From positions 124,001 to 188,000 of the forward strand of contig JAHCBA010000003.1 of the NCBI GenBank assembly GCA_019634625.1: DNA of 64,000 nucleotides, given 5' to 3'. This document shows, in pieces, positions 17,301 through 25,437 of the stretch; positions within the stretch are counted from its first letter, which is position 1; each line of letters opens with the position of its first letter. The stretch is from Verrucomicrobiia bacterium. Lineage in GTDB: Bacteria; Verrucomicrobiota; Verrucomicrobiia; Limisphaerales; CAIMTB01. A model generated the notes under the pieces. It searched no databases, was not told the DNA's origin, and worked only from the letters and a program-made list of their open reading frames with translations. Position numbers and translations under genes: made by a program.

Positions 17301-17834
17301 CCAGTCCTGGAAGGAGCGCAATTCCGCCAGGTCGTGCTTTCCGCTCTTGTCCACAAGGGCGTACTGGAAGCCCCAGCCGACACCCGTCGCATCCGGGCCG
17401 AGGGACGGGGTAACCCCCGGAGGCAGGCTTTCCGTAAGGCCCTGCATGTACTCCAACACGCGGGACCGGGCCCAATATATGTCAGTTCCGTCGTCGAATA
17501 CTGCATAGACGAACGAGTAACCGAAGAACGAATACCCGCGCACGACCTTCACTTTGGGCGCGGAGATCAACTTGGTGACGATCGGATAGGTGATCTGATC
17601 CTCGACCAAATTCGGGCTCCGACCTTCCCATTGGGAGAACACGATGACCTGGACGTCCGACAAATCAGGAAGGGCGTCGAGGGGGGTGTTGCGCATCGTG
17701 AACACACCGGCCAGCGTCAACGCTCCCACCAGCATGAACACCATGAATTTGTTGCGGGCACTCCACTCGATCATGCGCTCGATCAGGGACTCCTTAAGAG
17801 GCGCAGAGTTGGCAGATTGAACCATGTCGGACAT
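14373..17834 (-). CDS. cusA: Copper/silver RND efflux pump, CusA-like
   Basis: A 1153-residue inner-membrane proton antiporter of the heavy-metal RND family. The start (MIEWSARNKFMVFMLVGALT) and VFDDGTDIYWARSRVLEYMQ match CusA. Helix 4 contains GIAIAIGAICDEAVVMVENV with the proton-relay Asp. The three periplasmic Met positions that carry Cu(I)/Ag(I) in E. coli CusA appear present as LYMPTTLP, DPAPLEMFES and MPIKARIDM. This favours monovalent copper or silver over divalent metals. It is the last gene of the minus-strand OMF-adaptor-pump operon (19351-20751, 17858-19303). Confidence 0.94.
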   Translation of the reverse strand: MSDMVQSANSAPLKESLIERMIEWSARNKFMVFMLVGALTLAGVFTMRNTPLDALPDLSDVQVIVFSQWEGRSPNLVEDQITYPIVTKLISAPKVKVVRGYSFFGYSFVYAVFDDGTDIYWARSRVLEYMQGLTESLPPGVTPSLGPDATGVGWGFQYALVDKSGKHDLAELRSFQDWHLRYWIQSVEGVAEVATYGGFQKQYQIDIDPNKLLAYGIPITKIFSAVRAANNDVGGRELERFGTTYLIRGHGYIKSLEDLRLVVVGADFKGTPVLLRDVARKIELGPEMRRGAGELNGEGETVGGIVVVRFGQNVLQVIESIKAKLEEVKPSLPPGVEIVTTYDRSDLINRSIQTLTRTIIEESIIVSIIVIVFLLDFGGALRAIITLPVAVALAFIPMYYMGLTANIMSLAGIAIAIGAICDEAVVMVENVHKHLEHAPPGLNRKEKQEIIIKACKQLGKPLFFALLVITVSFMPVFTLESQEGRLFKPLAFTKTFTMAWAAFLSVTIGPALIVLMTGAKVIPEHKHPISRILHRIYYPWVSMLMTRRILSIVLALIAVGSAVPIYKKLGSEFMPPIDEGTILYMPTTLPTISITEATRLMQIQDRIIKQFPEVVSVHGKAGRAETATDPAPLEMFESVVQLKPEKEWRTVPVQRWYSRWAPDWAKSGLRLVWPELRSITKDELVTELDDALQIPGQVNAWTMPIKARIDMLTTGIRTPIGIKIFGPDLGEIGKLGEHLESVIRQVPGTRSVYAERTTGGYYLDIIPKRDAIARYGLNVEDVLMLVETAIGGMAFERTIEGRERYSISVRYSRELRDDVDKLGRVLVPVDSAMADVNSRGSQEGMSTSPGGSASRAVRQIPLGQLVEMKTTSGAPVIRNEDGALTGWVYVDMAGRDIGSYVVDAKKAVEEKIEKPGLLPSGYRFEWSGQYEHMLRVRDRLKVVVPVTLALIFVLLYMNFKSVAETFIILLSIPFAMTGSIWLLWFLGYNLSIAVWVGIIALAGLAAQTGTVMIIYLDEAFHAYQKAGRMKTQHDLFEAITYGAVQRVRPKLMTVAMVTMGLVPALWAHGAGAEAIQRIAAPMIGGLITSTILTLEIVPAIYSLWRGRQVEWIKGPRPPRKKWEELSMQFVQWERLAHQVADAPPAAGASSASS

Positions 17835-17857
17835 AGCTTTTCGGGGTGGAGTTAGAC

Positions 17858-19303
17858 TCAGTGCTGATGTCCACCCGCTGCACCCATGCCGGCGATGGCA
17901 GCCTTTAGTTGGCTCTCCGAGTCCACAAGAAAGAGGGCGCGGGTCACCACTCGCTCGCCCTCGCGGAGGCCGGACACCACTTCGTAGAAATCATCGGTCT
18001 TGGTGCCGATCTTGACCTCCCGTGGTTCCAGACGCTCTTCCGGCCCATCGACGAAAGCCACATATCGCTTTCCGGTGTCGATCAACGCGCTGGCAGGGGC
18101 CGTCAATCGCTCGCCGACCTTGATCTCCAGATCCACATTAGCCCACATGTCCGGCCGCAGTCTGTGGTGCGGATTGTCGATTTCCAGCCGCACCTCCCCA
18201 CGGCGCGACTGGGGCTCGATATGGGGATAGATGAATGTGACCGAAGCGGGGAAGGACTCATCGTTCAGATAGGGGAAGTTGATGGTGGCCTCCTGGCCGA
18301 GCTCGATGAGGGGAAGCTCGGATTCGTACACATAGGCACGCAGCCAGACGTGCGACAGGTCGGCAATCTCGAACAAGGATTCCCCGGCCATGAATGCCTT
18401 CCCGTCGATGGCATTCTTCACCAAGACGTGGCCGGAGAGCGGCGCTCGGAACAACAACTCGGAACTGGGCCTTCCCCGCTTCTCCAGTTCACGAATCTCC
18501 TCCTCCCCGATCTCGAAGAGCGCGAGGCGCAATCGGGCGGACTCCAGCAGGGCCTCGGCCGAATCCCGTTGCTGGCTATTGGCCGAGTTCATACTTTGCT
18601 GTGAGCCTCGCCACGCGATGAGGTATTCGCTTTCGGTTGAGAAGAGCTCCGGGCTGTAGACGGTGAAGAGCGGTTCACCCTTCTCGACGGGAGCTCCGGT
18701 GAAGTTCACGTGCAGCTTCCGCACCCAACCGGCGAATCGGGGGGCGATCTTGGCGTAGCGTCGCTCATCGTGTTCCACCAATGCGGCCGTCCTCAGCGTC
18801 CGTGTGAGATTTCGCTTCTCCACCTTGGACATTGTTAGTCCGATCAATTGCCGTTTGTCGGGTGAAAGGCTAATGGAGATTCTGCCTGGCACCGTGGTTC
18901 CTGCCGCGCTCTCCGAATGGCCCTCGTGCCCCGTTGGCGGAGCCTTCTTCTCTACCAGCTTCATGTTGCACTCCGGGCAAGTCCCTGGGGCATTGCTCAC
19001 CACATTCAAATGCATGGGACAGTAAAACTGACCGGGGTTGATATGCGCCGTCTTGGAATCGGCCGTCGTCGTCGAAGCAGCGGCCGGCTTGTCGCCCTTG
19101 ATCGGGACCAGCTTCATATTGCAGATGGGACAGTCCCCGGGCCGGTCGCTCACGTAGGTGGGATGCATCGGGCAGTGGTACTTCTGCTTGCCGGCCGCGC
19201 CAGACTGCTCGTGGCCGCCGGAGGGATCGCCGCAGCCCGTCAGGACAGCGCCGAAGGCAAAGGTAACGACCGCAGCCAGAATTAAACTCAGTCGAAATCG
19301 CAT
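17858..19303 (-). CDS. cusB: Copper efflux periplasmic adaptor, CusB-like with two CPMHP metal-binding domains
   Basis: A 481-residue lipoprotein adaptor; lipobox VLTGC near residue 24. Two heavy-metal-binding domains follow: YHCPMHPTYVSDRPGDCPIC plus NMKL (about 40-70), and FYCPMHLNVVSNAPGTCPEC plus NMKL (about 88-115). HlyD features come next: WVRKLHVNFTGAPVEKGEPL, the lipoyl half RAPLSGHVLVKNAIDGKAFM, and the barrel (ALIDTGKRYVAFVDGPEERL). It ends HQH. ATG 19303 gives the signal peptide. The CPMHP domains probably hand Cu/Ag to the pump 23 bp downstream. Confidence 0.93.
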   Translation of the reverse strand: MRFRLSLILAAVVTFAFGAVLTGCGDPSGGHEQSGAAGKQKYHCPMHPTYVSDRPGDCPICNMKLVPIKGDKPAAASTTTADSKTAHINPGQFYCPMHLNVVSNAPGTCPECNMKLVEKKAPPTGHEGHSESAAGTTVPGRISISLSPDKRQLIGLTMSKVEKRNLTRTLRTAALVEHDERRYAKIAPRFAGWVRKLHVNFTGAPVEKGEPLFTVYSPELFSTESEYLIAWRGSQQSMNSANSQQRDSAEALLESARLRLALFEIGEEEIRELEKRGRPSSELLFRAPLSGHVLVKNAIDGKAFMAGESLFEIADLSHVWLRAYVYESELPLIELGQEATINFPYLNDESFPASVTFIYPHIEPQSRRGEVRLEIDNPHHRLRPDMWANVDLEIKVGERLTAPASALIDTGKRYVAFVDGPEERLEPREVKIGTKTDDFYEVVSGLREGERVVTRALFLVDSESQLKAAIAGMGAAGGHQH

Positions 19304-19350
19304 AAATGGCTTTCTTATGTGGAGTGAGAAGACGAAGCGGTGGTCGGGGA

Positions 19351-20751
19351 TTACTTGGCGGCGCGTCTGGACGACGGCGGGGACAGGGCCGGCAACGTGG
19401 TTGCCGGAGCGCCGGGAGGCTGGAGTCCGACAATCAGGAGAGAGATTTCCGCAAGCGCGAGCTCGCGGCGGGTACGAGCGTCCACCTCCGCAAGCTCGAA
19501 TTCGAGCAGTGATCGCTGGGCCTCTTGGAAGTTGATGAAATCCGTGCGGCCGGAGCTGTAACTCATTCGTGCGACTTCGAGTGATTGGCGAGCTTTTGGA
19601 AGCAAGGTTTCCGTCAGCAGTCTCAGATTCCGCGTAGCCTCCCGATACATGAACGATCTGTCCGCAAATTCCACTGCGAGCTGGATTTCCTCCGCCGAAA
19701 GGCGGGCTTCCGCAGCCCGCTTGCCTGCCTGTGCCGAGCCGATTTCGGCCGCGATCTTGTCGCGCCAGATTGGCAGAGTGACTCCCAGCGTGGGGCGCCA
19801 CATGACGGGCGATGCTTTTACATCCGCCTCCACGCCGACGTTGAAGTCCGGGAGCCGGCTCTGGTGCGCAAGCTGGATGCCGGATTCCGCCATCCGCACT
19901 TCGGCCTCCATCTGCCTCAGGCGTGGATTTCTTTCGATTGCCGTGGCGAACAATCGCTCCGAAGTCAGGTCAAGCGGTGTCGAGACGAACTCTGCAGGCA
20001 CGGGGGGGTTGGGTTCGCTGGCTCGAAGCCCGAGTGCGCCCTTGAGCTGAGCAAGCAAGGAATTCCGCGAATCATCGAGATTGGTGATCTCGGTGCGAAG
20101 GCGCTCCTGCTCGATTTGTGCGCGAAGCACGTCCTGGAGCGTGACCTTGCCAGCTTCGTTCTGGGCCCGTGCGATTTGCTCCAATTCCTCCATCAACGCC
20201 AGCGTGGCCCCGTTGATGCGGATGCGGCTGTCGAGAAAATGAAGCTGGTAATAGGGCCGCTTGACGTCGTACGCGGCCTGCAAAACCTGGGAGGCGAAAA
20301 TGTAGTACATGGCCTCGCTCTCTGCCGTGGCCACATCCGCGCGAATCCTCAACTTCCTGACCCATGGCAGATCACTCATCAGCCCGGGCATCACCGTCAT
20401 CACCACGTCCTGTATGTCCAACTCCAGGGTGAGGCGAGGATCGGGCAGCGAGCGCTCCAGCGTAATGCGCTGGACGGCCGCGGCATAGTCAAAGTAGGCC
20501 GCCTCAACGCGCGGATGGTTGAGCATGGCGTACGTCAGCAGGGTTTCGAGGCCCGCGCTTGCGTCAAGATTCGGAAGTTGTGGCCTCTGGTCCCCTGGAC
20601 GGTACTGCCCGCGGAGCACTTCCAGGTGCTGGCGGGCAGCACGCTCGTCACGGGTCGGGATTCCCCGGCAACCCGCCGCTAGGAACGCCGACGCCAGCAG
20701 AGCTGCACTTCCCGACATGGCCACTCGATAAAATGGATTCCGTGTGTTCAT
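19351..20751 (-). CDS. TolC-family outer membrane lipoprotein, CusC-like
   Basis: A 466-residue OMF with a lipobox-like FLAAGC near residue 28, as in CusC/OprM-type channels that are lipid-anchored. Duplicated coiled-coil halves are seen: LETLLTYAMLNHPRVEAAYF with RITLERSLPDPRLTLELDIQ, and ATAIERNPRLRQMEAEVRMA with LHQ-type DFNVGVEADVKASP. A late helix reads MSYSSGRTDFINFQEAQRSL. First large gene of the Cus operon, it provides the outer-membrane exit for the CusB/CusA complex. Confidence 0.9.
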   Translation of the reverse strand: MNTRNPFYRVAMSGSAALLASAFLAAGCRGIPTRDERAARQHLEVLRGQYRPGDQRPQLPNLDASAGLETLLTYAMLNHPRVEAAYFDYAAAVQRITLERSLPDPRLTLELDIQDVVMTVMPGLMSDLPWVRKLRIRADVATAESEAMYYIFASQVLQAAYDVKRPYYQLHFLDSRIRINGATLALMEELEQIARAQNEAGKVTLQDVLRAQIEQERLRTEITNLDDSRNSLLAQLKGALGLRASEPNPPVPAEFVSTPLDLTSERLFATAIERNPRLRQMEAEVRMAESGIQLAHQSRLPDFNVGVEADVKASPVMWRPTLGVTLPIWRDKIAAEIGSAQAGKRAAEARLSAEEIQLAVEFADRSFMYREATRNLRLLTETLLPKARQSLEVARMSYSSGRTDFINFQEAQRSLLEFELAEVDARTRRELALAEISLLIVGLQPPGAPATTLPALSPPSSRRAAK

Positions 20752-20852
20752 TCCGTTCCGACGATGTTGCCTGGATCAGTGGCGAAGCCATCTTTGGTCT
20801 TCGCCGTAGCCCCCCACTCGATCCCGCCTTCCACGGCGCTTCCGGACAGGGC

Positions 20853-20993
20853 TCAGTGTTGATGGCCGGAATGGGTCGGCGCTTCGTGCGAGGAAGACGA
20901 GGAGTCCGACGATTCGCATCCCGCGAGAGCGAGGAGGGCGACGAACAGGGCAGCAATCGTGGTGAATGTGCCAAATACCTTCATGATCTTCAT
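20853..20993 (-). CDS. Tiny lipoprotein ahead of the Cus operon
   Basis: A 46-residue peptide: MKIMKVFGTFTTIAALFVAL then LALAGC, a strong lipobox, then a Ser-rich stretch and the end HEAPTHSGHQH. The His-rich tail echoes the HQH end of the CusB-like protein. A second in-frame ATG nine bases later is possible. It lies 102 bp upstream of cusC on the same strand and is probably its first co-transcribed gene. A periplasmic metal-binding role is inferred. Confidence 0.6.
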   Translation of the reverse strand: MKIMKVFGTFTTIAALFVALLALAGCESSDSSSSSHEAPTHSGHQH

Positions 20994-21156
20994 AACAGTC
21001 GTTGAGGGATTTAAGGTTTGCGGCTTGTGGCCTTCTAGCCGCCGCGTTTGTGTTGCCGGTCCCCGGTCGGGAGGACAAGCCAAGGGCTTCCCCTCCTTGA
21101 TACGCCGCGAGGCCCAAAACCCCTCACCGTCCGTTGGTGGAACCGGCAGCCCCTGG

Positions 21157-22467
21157 CTAATGGCGTGAAATCGTGGCGTCGCCGATCATCCGTTCGAACG
21201 CCTTCCTGGTACGGCTCCCCGTGACGCGCCGGACAGGGCGCCCTTCGGCGTCGAAGATCACATAACTGGGAAGCTCGTTCACCGAGAAGCGAGAAGCCAG
21301 TCGGCCCTCGCGGTCGAAAACCATGTTCAGGCCAGGCACGAGTTGACTCGCAGCATCGGGCAAAACCGTCTTCACCTGGATGCTCGGGCTCGCCGCGGCG
21401 CTTGGGCCGTCGTGGCACCTCGTGCTGGTTTTCGGTTCGATCTCGTCGGCTGCATGATCGTCGCCGTCCTCATGGTGATGGTCCGCCAGCGAACTCACGT
21501 CAGTCGCCACAACCGCCAGGCGATCTCCGCGTCTCGCCAAGATCGATCGAAGCGTAGCTGCATCGTTAAACGTAATCTGATTGGTAGCATTCCAGAAGGC
21601 CAGCACTACCGTCTTGCCGCGTAACGCCGAGAGACGTATGCGCCTGCCAGCCAGGTCTTCCAACGAGAAGTCGAACGGCGGCTGGCGGACCGGCAACGGT
21701 CCGGCGGGCAGGGCCAAGCTGCTGCTGGGGAACTCCGCCCGATGGCCACGCAACCAGGCGTCAAGAGCGTCCCGGCCAGGCTGAATAGCAGCCCAATCCG
21801 GATTTGGCAGCGGGGCATCCCCGAAGGCGGCGAAGCGGGGCAACGCCTGGCTCAGGCGAATCCCGAAGTCCTGCCCGGTCACCCGGCGCAGGACTGTGGC
21901 CGCACACACGACGACTCTCGGATCCTCGTCATTCAACAGGGGCCACACGATCGCCACATCATTGGAATTCGCCATCGGAAGAAGGTGCTGAAGGCCGAGG
22001 ACGCGAAGGGCCGCATCCGGGTCCGCGAGTTGTTCGTGGAGAAGGCGCCGCAGATCCGGGTACTTGTGCGACCCCAAGAGAGTAAAGCCCATCTCCCGTA
22101 CCCCTGGATCGAAATCGCGGACGGCCTCAAGAATTAGCGGCTGAAGACCTTCGGGCGTTGCTGGCGCTCGTGTCGCTGAGTGGCTCAGGTAGTCCATTAC
22201 AAACAACCGTGACGAAGTGGCCCCGGACAGCCAGATCCGGCCAAGCACAGCTGTCGAATACCCTTCCGCCTCGGCAATTGCCGCGATTGCCGCATCAGAT
22301 GGAGCATCCGAACGCAAGACAAGAACCGACACTACCCACCGCTGCACGCGGCCACCCAACAGGGCCGCCAGGACGGCGACGACGGCCAGCACGAGTGCAG
22401 CCCTCCGGTTACGTCGAGCCAAGACCGTCCCAACGTCTGCACTCTCGTTGATACCTACCTTCATCAT
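21157..22467 (-). CDS. HEAT-repeat plus thioredoxin-like membrane protein, no CXXC
   Basis: A 436-residue protein with one N-terminal membrane segment (ALVLAVVAVLAALLGG). A HEAT-like helical region follows (REMGFTLLGSHKYPDLRRLL, LRVLGLQHLLPMANSNDVAI), then a TlpA/AhpC-like thioredoxin fold (FDFSLEDLAGRRIRLSALRG, KTVVLAFWNATNQITF, FSVNELPSYVIFDAEGRPVR). The active-site position after VVLAFW reads NATNQ, with no Cys pair, so it cannot act as an ordinary disulfide oxidoreductase. A His/Asp loop (ADHHHEDGDDHAADE) is inserted. ATG 22467 overlaps the upstream stop as ATGA. Confidence 0.75.
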   Translation of the reverse strand: MMKVGINESADVGTVLARRNRRAALVLAVVAVLAALLGGRVQRWVVSVLVLRSDAPSDAAIAAIAEAEGYSTAVLGRIWLSGATSSRLFVMDYLSHSATRAPATPEGLQPLILEAVRDFDPGVREMGFTLLGSHKYPDLRRLLHEQLADPDAALRVLGLQHLLPMANSNDVAIVWPLLNDEDPRVVVCAATVLRRVTGQDFGIRLSQALPRFAAFGDAPLPNPDWAAIQPGRDALDAWLRGHRAEFPSSSLALPAGPLPVRQPPFDFSLEDLAGRRIRLSALRGKTVVLAFWNATNQITFNDAATLRSILARRGDRLAVVATDVSSLADHHHEDGDDHAADEIEPKTSTRCHDGPSAAASPSIQVKTVLPDAASQLVPGLNMVFDREGRLASRFSVNELPSYVIFDAEGRPVRRVTGSRTRKAFERMIGDATISRH

Positions 22468-22838
22468 GGCGAGCGATCCCCAAGTTGATCCTCTTTCCGC
22501 TGCCCCTCCCACCGCACTTCGCGCAAGACGAACCGGCCACTTTCCATCCGATAATAGCCTCTTATGGAGATTCCAGGAGCCAACCCGGACGCCGTGCACC
22601 TCGTTCCGCTAATCTTGAACCTCGTGCGCGAGTTCCAAACATAGATCCGTTCCTCCCGCATGCTCGGGTCCGCCAGCACCAAAATCCCCTCTGCGAAGCC
22701 CACACTTTGGATCACGCCACGGACGGCGTGCTGTAGTGGCGGCAGCGCAAACCCCGGGGTGGCGAACACCAGCCCAAACAACAATGTGCAGCCCAACCAC
22801 TTGAGCCGTTGTCTCGTGCGTATCGGTGTGTCGCGCAT
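22464..22838 (-). CDS. Small secreted protein coupled to the thioredoxin-like gene
   Basis: A 124-residue protein. I prefer ATG 22838 because GGAG lies six bases upstream; 22862 is an alternative start. After a hydrophobic signal (WLGCTLLFGLVFATPGFA) comes a beta-rich domain (VRGVIQSVGFAEGILVLADP, YYRMESGRFVLREVRWEGQR) resembling small OB-fold-like envelope proteins that sit beside copper genes. Its stop overlaps the next start by four bases, so the two products are made together. No family is assigned. Confidence 0.62.
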   Translation of the reverse strand: MRDTPIRTRQRLKWLGCTLLFGLVFATPGFALPPLQHAVRGVIQSVGFAEGILVLADPSMREERIYVWNSRTRFKISGTRCTASGLAPGISIRGYYRMESGRFVLREVRWEGQRKEDQLGDRSP

Positions 22839-22867
22839 AGATATCTCCAAAGGTCTGCTCACCTTCC

Positions 22868-23023
22868 CTAAATCAGCTCGATCAATTTCTGGCCCCCTTT
22901 GACCGTCTCACCGTAACCATTGGGGTGACTCGCGACCGTTGAAGCGCACGAAACCGCAAAGGAAACCAGAACGAGTGCTACACAAAACCTGAATCGTCCC
23001 CATTCGCGAGCGCCCCTCTGCAT
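22868..23023 (-). CDS. Very small lipoprotein
   Basis: A 51-residue peptide with a basic start (MQRGAREWGRFRF), a hydrophobic segment and a lipobox-like VSFAVSCAS, leaving a mature part of only about 23 residues (ASHPNGYGETVKGGQKLIEL). It is in line with the downstream genes on the minus strand, 29 bp before the coupled pair. Evidence is the lipoprotein signal and the tight spacing. Function unknown. Confidence 0.45.
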   Translation of the reverse strand: MQRGAREWGRFRFCVALVLVSFAVSCASTVASHPNGYGETVKGGQKLIELI

Positions 23024-23210
23024 CGAGACTCCGCGCGGCCCCGGGATTGACACCGCGGCGCCTCCATCCCCTTGGATTCGGGCGTCGGTCGCGCCGTGGC
23101 GGCGCACACTCCCAGACAAACGAGGACCGCCAGTGGGAGTCAGATCGCTGCAATAAGACCGCCGAGCATGTATAGGCCTTTCAAATCTCATTTGGGCTCG
23201 GACGTCACAG

Positions 23211-23684
23211 CTACTTCAATGGAGCAACCTGAATCGGTTTCTCCATTCCCTTCGTGGCGACTGCACTGCTCTTCCGAGTGTTACAGCAATCGGCCATTTC
23301 CGAGCCGCACGACTCGCACTTGTGTTCAGCCACACTGAGCTTGGCTTTGCCGTGCCCGGTTGTGGACCAGACGACACTGCAACCGTCGCAATTGTGCCTT
23401 GGGACAAACGATGTCGGAACCCCTCCTGCCATCAGAGCCTTGGCACCCGCTCCCTTCGTCGGTTCGTTCCGTTTCAGCGCGACCAAGGTGTCCGTGCACT
23501 TGGGGCAAGTCATTCGTTGGAAGTCCGATCTTGAAACTGGCTTCCATGGCCTCATGAGCAGCATGGCGCCGCCTTTTCCTGAGCGCGTCTCCGGCACCTG
23601 ACCCAATGCATTATTCAAGGGCAGCAGCAGGAGCGAAGAAAGGAGGCCTGCGAGCGCTCCGATTTGAGTAATGGATGCATTCAT
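23211..23684 (-). CDS. Secreted Cys-rich (zinc-ribbon-like) protein ending in IQVAPLK
   Basis: A 157-residue protein with a signal peptide (residues 1-28, ...NNALG). Cys pairs follow: MTCPKCTD (about 59-66), HNCDGCSVV (about 97-104), HKCESCGSEMADCC (about 121-134). The pattern matches the paralogue at 30415-30834, including GHGKAK versus GHGKGKT and GMEK near the end. This copy alone continues with PIQVAPLK, the tail also found at 12840 and 28776. The four Cys clusters suggest binding of two metal ions. It lies within the metal-resistance region. Confidence 0.78.
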   Translation of the reverse strand: MNASITQIGALAGLLSSLLLLPLNNALGQVPETRSGKGGAMLLMRPWKPVSRSDFQRMTCPKCTDTLVALKRNEPTKGAGAKALMAGGVPTSFVPRHNCDGCSVVWSTTGHGKAKLSVAEHKCESCGSEMADCCNTRKSSAVATKGMEKPIQVAPLK

Positions 23685-23986
23685 GTTTCCTGAGTGTTGA
23701 TGGTTTCTGTGCGATTCACCGGCTTTGACTGGTGTCTATTCGTGATACGTCAGCGCACCCGCCAGCTCCTCGGCCACTTTTTGTCAACGACTCACCATCC
23801 CTTGCTCTGTGTTCATCTTGGATTGGCCTGCGCCGACTCAGCAGACAGCGCCTCGAAGGCGGACGGGAAGTGCGAAAAATTTGCTACGAACAGCACCGCG
23901 ACGCGGGGAGAGAGGACCTGAATTCGACGCCCATTGCGGAACGGGAACAGCATAGCGGCAACGGCCGCAACCCTCTTGCTCTCACC
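23685..23986. other. Intergenic stretch, nothing recognised
   Basis: About 300 bp upstream of the Cys-rich gene and downstream of the glycogen-binding-domain gene. It should carry the Cys-rich gene promoter. No RNA gene, repeat or convincing coding frame is visible. Confidence 0.35.
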
Positions 23987-24289
23987 TTACACAGGCTCGA
24001 CAATCAGGATCGAGTTGAATCCCCCATGCGGATTCGACACGATCTCCTTCGCGTTGGGGTCGTCAATCCACTCGCCGTCCGCTATAAAGCGGTATTCGTG
24101 GCGCCCTGGCGCCAGGCACAGATCCACAACCCAGATCGACTCGCCCAAATGATTCAGGGGCGAGGCGGCCACCTGCCAGTCGTTGAATGAACCTGCGATG
24201 AACACTTCGCGAGATTCGGGACGATACAGTTCCAAGCGCACCTGTCGCGTGTTCCCGAGACCTCTCTTCGGCTTGTCGCTTTTTCTCAT
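23987..24289 (-). CDS. Stand-alone CBM48/AMPK-beta-type glycogen-binding domain
   Basis: A 100-residue protein that is essentially one early-set carbohydrate-binding domain: VRLELYRPESREVFIAGSFN then DWQ, a Leu/Gly strand region ending WVVDLCLAPGRHEYRFIADG, and EWIDDPNAKEIVSNPHGGFN. These are the hallmark FxGxFNxW and GxxxYxFxVDGxW...NPxG motifs of CBM48 and AMPK-beta modules. There is no catalytic domain and no signal peptide, so it is cytoplasmic. Family proteins bind glycogen-like glucans. Its place in a metal island is unexpected. Confidence 0.85.
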   Translation of the reverse strand: MRKSDKPKRGLGNTRQVRLELYRPESREVFIAGSFNDWQVAASPLNHLGESIWVVDLCLAPGRHEYRFIADGEWIDDPNAKEIVSNPHGGFNSILIVEPV

Positions 24290-24815
24290 AGTTCAAGGAC
24301 TTTCCGTGGGCTAGTTCTGTTTTGTGGAGACACACTGGAACCTCGAACCGGATTTCCCTAAACACATCAATTGCGATCCGGTAGATCATGACGCGCGCTC
24401 CATTCCTTAGTACGACCAACAGTAGACAAACCCTCTCGGGCCGGATCCATGACGCTGCTGCGAAGCGATTAGTGGGCCATGGCCCTTGTGCCACAGAATC
24501 CTGCACAAGATGGTCCTGCCACCGAGCGTGGCCCTGGGAACCGGCCCAGTCGTCCAAAACGCACGGACTTCAGTCCCGTCTCAGCATCGAGTGTTCGTTT
24601 CCGCCCATGTGATGGACGTGCAGGCGGATGACCACAGCGGTAGCATGCAGCAATCGCATGGGCCGCCGCGCCGCTCGGCAGATCGGACGCACAGCGATGG
24701 AGGCACGCGCAGAAAGCTAGATACCCCAGTGAATTGAGTAATCAAGACCCGGGGAATGGCGGATCGCAGGACGTTCAGTTCAGTTCTTCGCCTGCCCTGC
24801 CGATAAGACTCCCGC
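24290..24815. other. Divergent intergenic region, no gene seen
   Basis: About 525 bp separate the leftward CBM48 gene from the rightward SET-domain gene. Base composition is more AT-rich than the flanks, as for a region with two divergent promoters. No tRNA, hairpin terminator or credible reading frame is seen. Confidence 0.35.
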
Positions 24816-25262
24816 ATGCAAAGATACGGGCCTGTCCTCAACAATGCTCCCAAGTGTAAGACGCGACTCAGTGCCATTCATGGGACGGGGTTGTTTGCAG
24901 GTACGAGAATCGAGGCCGGTGAGCCTTTCATGAGTCTGGAAGACGGCGAGATCATACCTGTCACCAGCTTTCATTACGATCCGGAAGGCCTGGCAGCAAG
25001 CGAGTGGAATGCCATCTCTGAGCATGAGTTGCTGGTGCGGCAGCGGCGAACGCTCTACTATTTCATCAACCATGATTTGCGACCGAATGCCTTGGTTGAT
25101 ATCCAAAGCAGACAAGTGGTTGCTAGCGTGGCAATCGATGCAGACCAGGAGATCACGCTGGATTACATGCGGGAACCACTACCAAAGCGGTACTTACAAA
25201 CACACGGAGCCTCGTATCTTTTTTGGAGTGAAAGAGGCATGCGTTATGATAGCTTCCATTGA
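24816..25262 (+). CDS. SET-domain protein
   Basis: A 148-residue bacterial SET-domain protein. The SET core is visible: RLSAIHGTGLFAGTRIEAGE (residues 17-36), the cofactor motif YFINHDLRPNALVDI (about 82-96; family NHxxxPN), and VASVAIDADQEITLDYM (family GEELTxDY). SET domains transfer methyl groups from S-adenosylmethionine to lysines. Many compact bacterial ones have unknown targets. It is alone on the plus strand amid minus-strand metal genes, which suggests separate acquisition. Confidence 0.82.
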   Translation: MQRYGPVLNNAPKCKTRLSAIHGTGLFAGTRIEAGEPFMSLEDGEIIPVTSFHYDPEGLAASEWNAISEHELLVRQRRTLYYFINHDLRPNALVDIQSRQVVASVAIDADQEITLDYMREPLPKRYLQTHGASYLFWSERGMRYDSFH

Positions 25263-25437
25263 CGCGCAGAGTGGTGCTGAGGATAAACCGCCTGCGACGA
25301 GGCATCCGAGCGTTCGTCAATTACTCTTTGAGACTGACCAGACCTGTTGTGCCTGGAGTCGCGAGGCCGTCCGTGTGCTGGGCAACACGTCGAGGTGCCG
25401 CGGGTGATGGTCCGCATGCCGAAATCCCTTGGGCTCC

